From CAZPXF01 sp964590945 (GTDB lineage: Bacteria > Bacillota > Clostridia > Lachnospirales > Lachnospiraceae), in assembly GCA_964590945.1 (NCBI GenBank), contig CAZPXF010000001.1:1-55904 (forward strand): a DNA stretch of 55,904 nt, read 5' to 3'. The notes under the pieces were generated by a model. That model was not told where the DNA came from and searched no databases. It saw only the letters and a list, made by a program, of their open reading frames with translations. Made by a program: the position numbers and the translations under genes. Positions within the stretch are counted from its first letter, which is position 1, and every line of letters begins with the position of its first letter. This document shows, piece by piece, positions 51,881-55,904 of the stretch.

Positions 51881-53071
51881 TTACTTCAAAAATGCAAGCA
51901 GGGATTCACCGATCGTATTCTCCGGCATAGCTACGCCAAAGTTATCTGCGATTGTTGCTCCTATCACTGCAAAAGTATCCTGTTCCGGTAATTCTCCATC
52001 TGAGATCATAGACTTAGAATATGCAAGAAACGGTACTTTCTCTCTGGTATGGTCTGTTCCTGTGTAGGTCGGATCATTCCCATGATCGGCCGTGATGATC
52101 AGAAGATCATCTTTTCTCAGAGCTTCCAGCAGAACGCCCAGTTTCTGATCAAAGGCTTCCAGTTCCTGTGCATATCCTTCCGGATTTCTTCTATGTCCCC
52201 ATTTTGCATCAAAATCAACCAGGTTTACAAAGCAAAGTCCTTTGAAATCTTTCCCGGTCAGATCGATCGTCTGATCCATGCCATGGACAGAGGATTTCGA
52301 CTTGTGCGCCTCTGTGATACCCTCTCCGTCAAAGATATCGACGATCTTTCCAACAGAGATCACATCATAGCCTGCATCCTGCAATGCATTCAGAGTGGTT
52401 CCTGACGTTGGCTTTAATGCATAATCATGCCGGTTGCTCGTGCGTTCAAATTCGCCCTTTTTCTTACCTACGTACGGCCTTGCGATCACACGTCCGACTC
52501 TCCATTCTTCCCGAAGGGTCAGCTCGCGTGCGATCTCGCAGCAGCGGTAAAGCTCCTTAAGGTCAAAGGTTTCCTCCTGTCCGCAGATCTGAAGTACCGA
52601 ATCTGCAGACGTGTAGACGATCATATGCCCCGTAGCAATCTCTTCTTCCCCAAACTCATCGATGATCTCTGTTCCGCTGGCGCTCTTATTTCCGATCACC
52701 TTATGGCCGGTGCGCTTTTCCAGCTCCTCGATCAGCTCCTCAGGAAAGCCATGCTCTGTGAACGTCTGGAACGGCTGCTTCGTCTCGATCCCCATCATTT
52801 CCCAGTGACCGGTCATCGTATCCTTTCCATTGCTTGTTTCCCTGAGAACCGCATGGTAACCAAGGGGATGCTCCAGAGCCTCGACCTGTTTTAACGGCGT
52901 AAGATTTGCCATTCCAAGCTTTTGTAAATTCGGAATCCGGAAGGTCTCAACAGACTCGGAGATATGTCCAAGGGTATTGACATTGCGGTCGCCGAATTTA
53001 TCCCCATCCGGCATTGTTCCAATGCCAAGCGAGTCGATTACGATCACAAAAATACGTTTATATTTACTCAT
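51881..53071 (-). CDS. deoB: Phosphopentomutase
   Basis: DeoB converts (deoxy)ribose 1-phosphate to the 5-phosphate. The 396-residue protein of the alkaline-phosphatase superfamily has metal-binding segments IVIDSLGIGTMPD, the phosphorylated threonine in GKDTMTGHWE, and ITADHGNDPTYTGTDHTREKVP. The ATG at 53071 follows AGGTGGG; a GTG four codons upstream is also in frame. It links the phosphorylases to DeoC. Confidence 0.96.
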   Translation of the reverse strand: MSKYKRIFVIVIDSLGIGTMPDGDKFGDRNVNTLGHISESVETFRIPNLQKLGMANLTPLKQVEALEHPLGYHAVLRETSNGKDTMTGHWEMMGIETKQPFQTFTEHGFPEELIEELEKRTGHKVIGNKSASGTEIIDEFGEEEIATGHMIVYTSADSVLQICGQEETFDLKELYRCCEIARELTLREEWRVGRVIARPYVGKKKGEFERTSNRHDYALKPTSGTTLNALQDAGYDVISVGKIVDIFDGEGITEAHKSKSSVHGMDQTIDLTGKDFKGLCFVNLVDFDAKWGHRRNPEGYAQELEAFDQKLGVLLEALRKDDLLIITADHGNDPTYTGTDHTREKVPFLAYSKSMISDGELPEQDTFAVIGATIADNFGVAMPENTIGESLLAFLK

Positions 53072-53083
53072 ATTAAATCCCAC

Positions 53084-53503
53084 CTATTTTAAATTTTCGG
53101 AGCCAAATCCAAGCGGCAGCAGATCCTTTAATTTGAATACTTTATAATCATCTTCCCCGGTTGCGAGAATGATATCGAACTTTTCCGGATCGCAGAACTC
53201 CATCATAACCTGACGGCAGACGCCGCATGGAGCTGCATATCCGGTTAGTTTTCCATTTTTCCCACCTACAATACAGATTGCCCGAAAGTCCCTGACTCCC
53301 TCGCTGACAGCTTTAAAGAACGCGGTGCGCTCTGCGCAATTCGTCGGAGTGTAAGCTGCATTTTCAATATTGCATCCTGTGTATACAATCCCATTTTCAG
53401 CAAGCAGCGCCGCGCCAACCTTAAAGCCGGAATATGGCGTATATGAAAATTGTAACTGTCTGACTGCAATCTCAATCAGTTCCTGAATCTGTGCTTCTTT
53501 CAT
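53084..53503 (-). CDS. cdd: Cytidine deaminase
   Basis: Converts cytidine and deoxycytidine to uridine and deoxyuridine. The 139-residue protein has the zinc site TNCAERTAFFKA (Cys and catalytic Glu) and APCGVCRQ, plus TGCNIENAAY. It is the tetrameric short form. It sits between udp and deoB, with 12-15 base gaps, so cytidine can be deaminated and then phosphorolysed. Confidence 0.96.
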   Translation of the reverse strand: MKEAQIQELIEIAVRQLQFSYTPYSGFKVGAALLAENGIVYTGCNIENAAYTPTNCAERTAFFKAVSEGVRDFRAICIVGGKNGKLTGYAAPCGVCRQVMMEFCDPEKFDIILATGEDDYKVFKLKDLLPLGFGSENLK

Positions 53504-53518
53504 AGATAATGCCCTCTC

Positions 53519-54301
53519 TTATTTTCTGGATTTCTGATCTGCCTGGATCAAATCACGGATTGCCTCAACAGCGACACGGATCGCCATCTCCGTATCATGA
53601 ACAACCGGATTGTCGAGTCCTTCCTTTTCCCTCTCCTGGTTAGCCAGAACAAGGAAACAGGATCCGACTCTGACCCTCAGGCTGCTTCCTACAACAAATA
53701 ATGCTGCGGACTCCATTTCAGATGCAAGACATCCCAGTCTCTTCCATGCCTCCCACTTGTTAAGCAGCTCGTAGCTGACCGGTTTCGTCTCCGGGGAATG
53801 CTGTCCATAGAAGGAATCCTTGCACTGTACGACCCCGACATGATAATTCTGTTCCAGCTTCCCGGCTGCCTGAACAAGCGCATTCACCACCTGAATATCT
53901 GCGACCGCCGGGAATTCGATCGGTGCGTATTCCCTGCTTGTTCCCTCCATCCGGATGGCTCCATTTGCAATTACAATATCGCCGCTCTTGACATCTGTCT
54001 GCATTCCTCCGCATGTACCGATGCGGATAAATGTATCTGCCCCCGACATCACAAGCTCTTCCATTGCAATCGATGCAGACGGTCCGCCGATACCTGTTGA
54101 TGTTACGCTTACCTTCACCCCATCCAGATAACCCGTGTATGTAACATACTCTCTGCTGTCAGCAACCAGCTCTGCATTGTCAAATAAGCGCGCGATCTTT
54201 GCACAGCGTTTCGGATCTCCCGGTAATATTACGTATCGTCCGACGTCGCCCTGTCCGACCTGAATATGATACTGCTTATCTGCATTTTCTGAATAATTCA
54301 T
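53519..54301 (-). CDS. udp: Uridine phosphorylase
   Basis: Cleaves uridine with phosphate to uracil and ribose 1-phosphate. The 260-residue NP-1 family protein shows YVILPGDPKRC (phosphate loop), VTSTGIGGPSASIAMEEL, RIGTCGGMQ and ASEMESAALFVVGS (ribose-binding E-M-E). The ATG at 54301 follows GAGAGGTG; a GTG three codons earlier is in frame but overlaps this ribosome site. It is the first gene of the nucleoside operon. Confidence 0.93.
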   Translation of the reverse strand: MNYSENADKQYHIQVGQGDVGRYVILPGDPKRCAKIARLFDNAELVADSREYVTYTGYLDGVKVSVTSTGIGGPSASIAMEELVMSGADTFIRIGTCGGMQTDVKSGDIVIANGAIRMEGTSREYAPIEFPAVADIQVVNALVQAAGKLEQNYHVGVVQCKDSFYGQHSPETKPVSYELLNKWEAWKRLGCLASEMESAALFVVGSSLRVRVGSCFLVLANQEREKEGLDNPVVHDTEMAIRVAVEAIRDLIQADQKSRK

Positions 54302-54320
54302 ATGATTCACCTCTCTTTAT

Positions 54321-54348
54321 ATTATATTTCATATAGTTTCATTTTACA
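54321..54348 (-). promoter_or_regulatory. Candidate promoter of nucleoside operon
   Basis: On minus, TATAAT (54326-54321) lies just before the udp ribosome site. TGTAAA (54348-54343) with a 16-base spacer is a weak -35, which would suit an activator-dependent promoter. Confidence 0.45.
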
Positions 54349-54367
54349 CAGATGCGAAAATGTGAAA

Positions 54368-54381
54368 AGGACTTAAGTCCT
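54368..54381. promoter_or_regulatory. 14-base palindrome upstream of nucleoside operon
   Basis: AGGACTTAAGTCCT is perfectly symmetrical and lies about 45 bases upstream of the -10, a usual activator position. It is a candidate site for the Crp/Fnr-type regulator of the operon. Confidence 0.5.
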
Positions 54382-54427
54382 CGTTTGATGATTTACGTCG
54401 TTTTTTACAGTTTTATTTTTAATTTTT

Positions 54428-54442
54428 TGTGCATTTTGCACA
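54428..54442. promoter_or_regulatory. TGTGCA/TGCACA inverted repeat
   Basis: TGTGCA-TTT-TGCACA, a perfect inverted repeat with CRP-like TGTG/CACA ends, further upstream of the nucleoside operon promoter. The 297-base gap 54302-54598 contains this, the 14-base palindrome, the promoter and the terminator listed separately. Confidence 0.45.
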
Positions 54443-54497
54443 TATATACCATTGCAACAGGAACCCCTACCGGAGTTCCCCTCTCATGCACGGCAGC

Positions 54498-54550
54498 AAA
54501 AATAAGGACAGCTATGCGCAGATCCTTTTACTCTGACACAAGCTGTCCTT
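54498..54550 (-). terminator. Terminator of threonine/serine exporter gene
   Basis: On minus, AAGGACAGCT (54550-54541) pairs with AGCTGTCCTT (54513-54504) with a 27-base loop, then TTATTTTT-type sequence. It insulates the nucleoside operon from the exporter gene. Confidence 0.65.
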
Positions 54551-54598
54551 CCTGTTCATATTATATTTCCAATCGATCGACCGGTTCCATACCGGAAC

Positions 54599-55834
54599 CT
54601 ACGAGTGTTTCCCGATACGGTAATCTGTTTTTAATATTCTCATGATCGCCCTCGAAGCAACATCCACAATGATAAATCCGAATGCGATGGCGAGGCATGT
54701 TGCAACCAAAACGAGCGTCTCGGCGGACGCCATGTCCATATCCTGACTTACAAAACCATACATCATATAATAGAGATTCGCTCCCGGTATCAGCGGAAAT
54801 ACCGAAGCTGTCAGGAAGATTGTGGACGGCGCCATATTAATCCTGGCCATAATAAATGCATAAAATGCGACGAAAACCGCCGCCGTTAATGTTGCGACGA
54901 AATTGCTCGGCTTATAATAATATACCAAAACATAAATTCCCCATGTAAAAAATGCGCCGATACTTGAGAAAAACACCTGTCTTCCTCTGATCTTAAACCA
55001 AATAGCAAATCCCGTGCAGGCGATCGTACAGGAGATCAGCTGAACCGGAACGCTCTGATTTAAAACGTAGCTTTCCGCGGACACAGCGTTCAGCATAAGC
55101 ATCGCAAGAGCAATCCCGAACGCAATTCCGGCAGCGCCGAGGAAAGAATTCATAATGTTCAGGAACCCGGATATAAAATCCCTCTGCAGAAGATCACGGA
55201 TCCCATTCGTGGTTCCAAGCGCACTGATAAGGAGCATGACGATCCCGATCATAATTCTCTCCGGATGACTCCCGATTCCGAATCTTACCGCCTCAATGAT
55301 AAACGCCTCGGCAAGGAAAGCCAGAATCATGTTGTAGATCATCAGATTACTTTCACGCCTGCTCAGCCATTTCCCAACAACAACGATTATGAGCGATGCG
55401 ATGACCGCGACAACCGCATCCATAAGGTTGCATCCGAAGAAAACTGCGAACCCGGTTCCGCCCATGACGCCTGCAATATATCTTAAGGCCGGAGGCTGCT
55501 GTTCACGGTTCATGACTTCCAGATACTTCTCATGAAGCAGCTTCTCATCCGGCTTGTTCTGACAGACATATCTGGATAGATTATTCAGATAATCCAGCCG
55601 GTCGAAATCAAGGTCTGTCGATTCAATATGACGGATCTGCGTAATGATATCCCCATCCGGCGTCTCCACTGTAATCTGGATGTTGCTCGGTATTACATAG
55701 ACATCATAGTGAACAAATCCATAGCTTCTGCACATTCTGTAAAGGCTGTCCTCCAGTCTGAAATTTTCCGCGCCGCTCTGCAGCATAGCTTCACCAATAT
55801 CAAGAATTCCCTGTATGATCCTGTTATAATCCAT
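54599..55834 (-). CDS. Threonine/serine exporter family membrane protein (ThrE-like)
   Basis: A 411-residue protein combining both halves of the ThrE family: an N-terminal soluble part with the first five helices (ThrP-like, starting MDYNRIIQGILDIGEAMLQSGAENFRLEDSL over about 1-31) and a C-terminal ThrB-like set of about five helices ending RINMAPSTIFLTASVFPLIPGANLYYMMYG. Such proteins export threonine and serine. The ATG at 55834 follows TGAGGGA; a TTG five codons upstream is less likely. Only about 70 bases of upstream sequence are in the window, AT rich, and I see no promoter I would rely on there. Confidence 0.85.
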   Translation of the reverse strand: MDYNRIIQGILDIGEAMLQSGAENFRLEDSLYRMCRSYGFVHYDVYVIPSNIQITVETPDGDIITQIRHIESTDLDFDRLDYLNNLSRYVCQNKPDEKLLHEKYLEVMNREQQPPALRYIAGVMGGTGFAVFFGCNLMDAVVAVIASLIIVVVGKWLSRRESNLMIYNMILAFLAEAFIIEAVRFGIGSHPERIMIGIVMLLISALGTTNGIRDLLQRDFISGFLNIMNSFLGAAGIAFGIALAMLMLNAVSAESYVLNQSVPVQLISCTIACTGFAIWFKIRGRQVFFSSIGAFFTWGIYVLVYYYKPSNFVATLTAAVFVAFYAFIMARINMAPSTIFLTASVFPLIPGANLYYMMYGFVSQDMDMASAETLVLVATCLAIAFGFIIVDVASRAIMRILKTDYRIGKHS

Positions 55835-55904
55835 ATATATATCCCTCAAGTGTATTGACTGTTCTATATCTATATCAATTTATCACTTCATATATATAAA
55901 GTCA

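Noticed and set aside
54302..54598. Purine riboswitch before the nucleoside operon
   Set aside because: I see no match to the conserved purine aptamer loops or the P1 pattern in this gap; only palindromes and a promoter.
1..55904. CRISPR arrays, insertion sequences, rRNA or tRNA genes, restriction or toxin-antitoxin systems
   Set aside because: None found: no spaced repeats, no transposase, no cloverleaf sequences that I could recognise, and every gene-sized stretch is assigned to another family.

Overview
The window reads as chromosomal core and near-core DNA of an anaerobic Firmicute, most likely a Lachnospiraceae (Clostridia). The support is the gene order typical of that family (mutS-mutL-miaA; radC-mreBCD-pbp2-minCDE-rodA-mgsA; yggS-sepF-lspA-rluD; rng-rplU-prp-rpmA-obgE), the Firmicute-type cleavable L27 N-terminus with its Prp protease, Bacillus-type LexA boxes, strong AGGAGG ribosome binding sites, frequent TTG/GTG starts, and moderate GC. 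I cannot fix the genus. I saw no rRNA, tRNA, CRISPR array, insertion sequence or prophage module. No gene-free stretch exceeds 300 bases; the largest is 54302-54598.

Layout. (1) 184-9940, plus strand: mismatch repair (mutS, mutL), tRNA modification (miaA), a PLP enzyme of the methionine gamma-lyase/aluminium-resistance family and two flavoproteins. (2) 10036-20288, plus: a long, tightly packed cell-shape and division-site cluster, radC-mreB-mreC-mreD-PBP2-minC-minD-minE-rodA-mgsA-like-D,D-carboxypeptidase, closed by a strong bidirectional terminator. (3) 20369-26073: a small DUF378 membrane protein (minus), then on plus a HlyD-like adaptor, yggS, sepF, lspA, rluD, a cytidylate-kinase-like protein and dtd. 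(4) 26132-28503: an SOS locus with a tyrosine recombinase and a YneA-like LysM protein on minus, divergent from lexA, with four LexA boxes in the shared promoter region. (5) 28676-39689, minus: rsfS-yqeK-nadD-yhbY; a stand-alone phenylacetate-CoA ligase; then a long transcription unit running from a B12/radical-SAM protein through DUF2344, RNase G, ybaK and an amidohydrolase to rplU-prp-rpmA-obgE. (6) 39886-42096, plus: a RpiR-family regulator and alanine dehydrogenase, with palindromes downstream of the ald promoter. (7) 54301-42216, minus: a nucleoside uptake and salvage operon of thirteen genes (udp-cdd-deoB-BMP lipoprotein-ABC ATPase-two permeases-guaD-Crp/Fnr regulator-PNP-udk-deoC-YgjV/GNAT fusion). 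(8) 54599-55834, minus: a threonine/serine-exporter-family protein.

How the parts work together: region 2 encodes the elongation machinery with the Min oscillator; region 4 is a DNA-damage checkpoint that blocks division; region 7 imports nucleosides, cleaves them phosphorolytically, deaminates guanine and cytidine, and sends ribose/deoxyribose phosphates to glycolysis through DeoB and DeoC.

The observations most worth a second look are an MgsA homologue in the cell-shape operon that has lost three catalytic residues, a 240-residue insertion in PBP2, a substituted phosphate-binding motif in MreB, a carboxypeptidase that seems to have exchanged its C-terminal anchor for a lipobox, the Crp/Fnr regulator embedded in the nucleoside operon with palindromes in its promoter region, and the RpiR-ald pair with paired palindromes.
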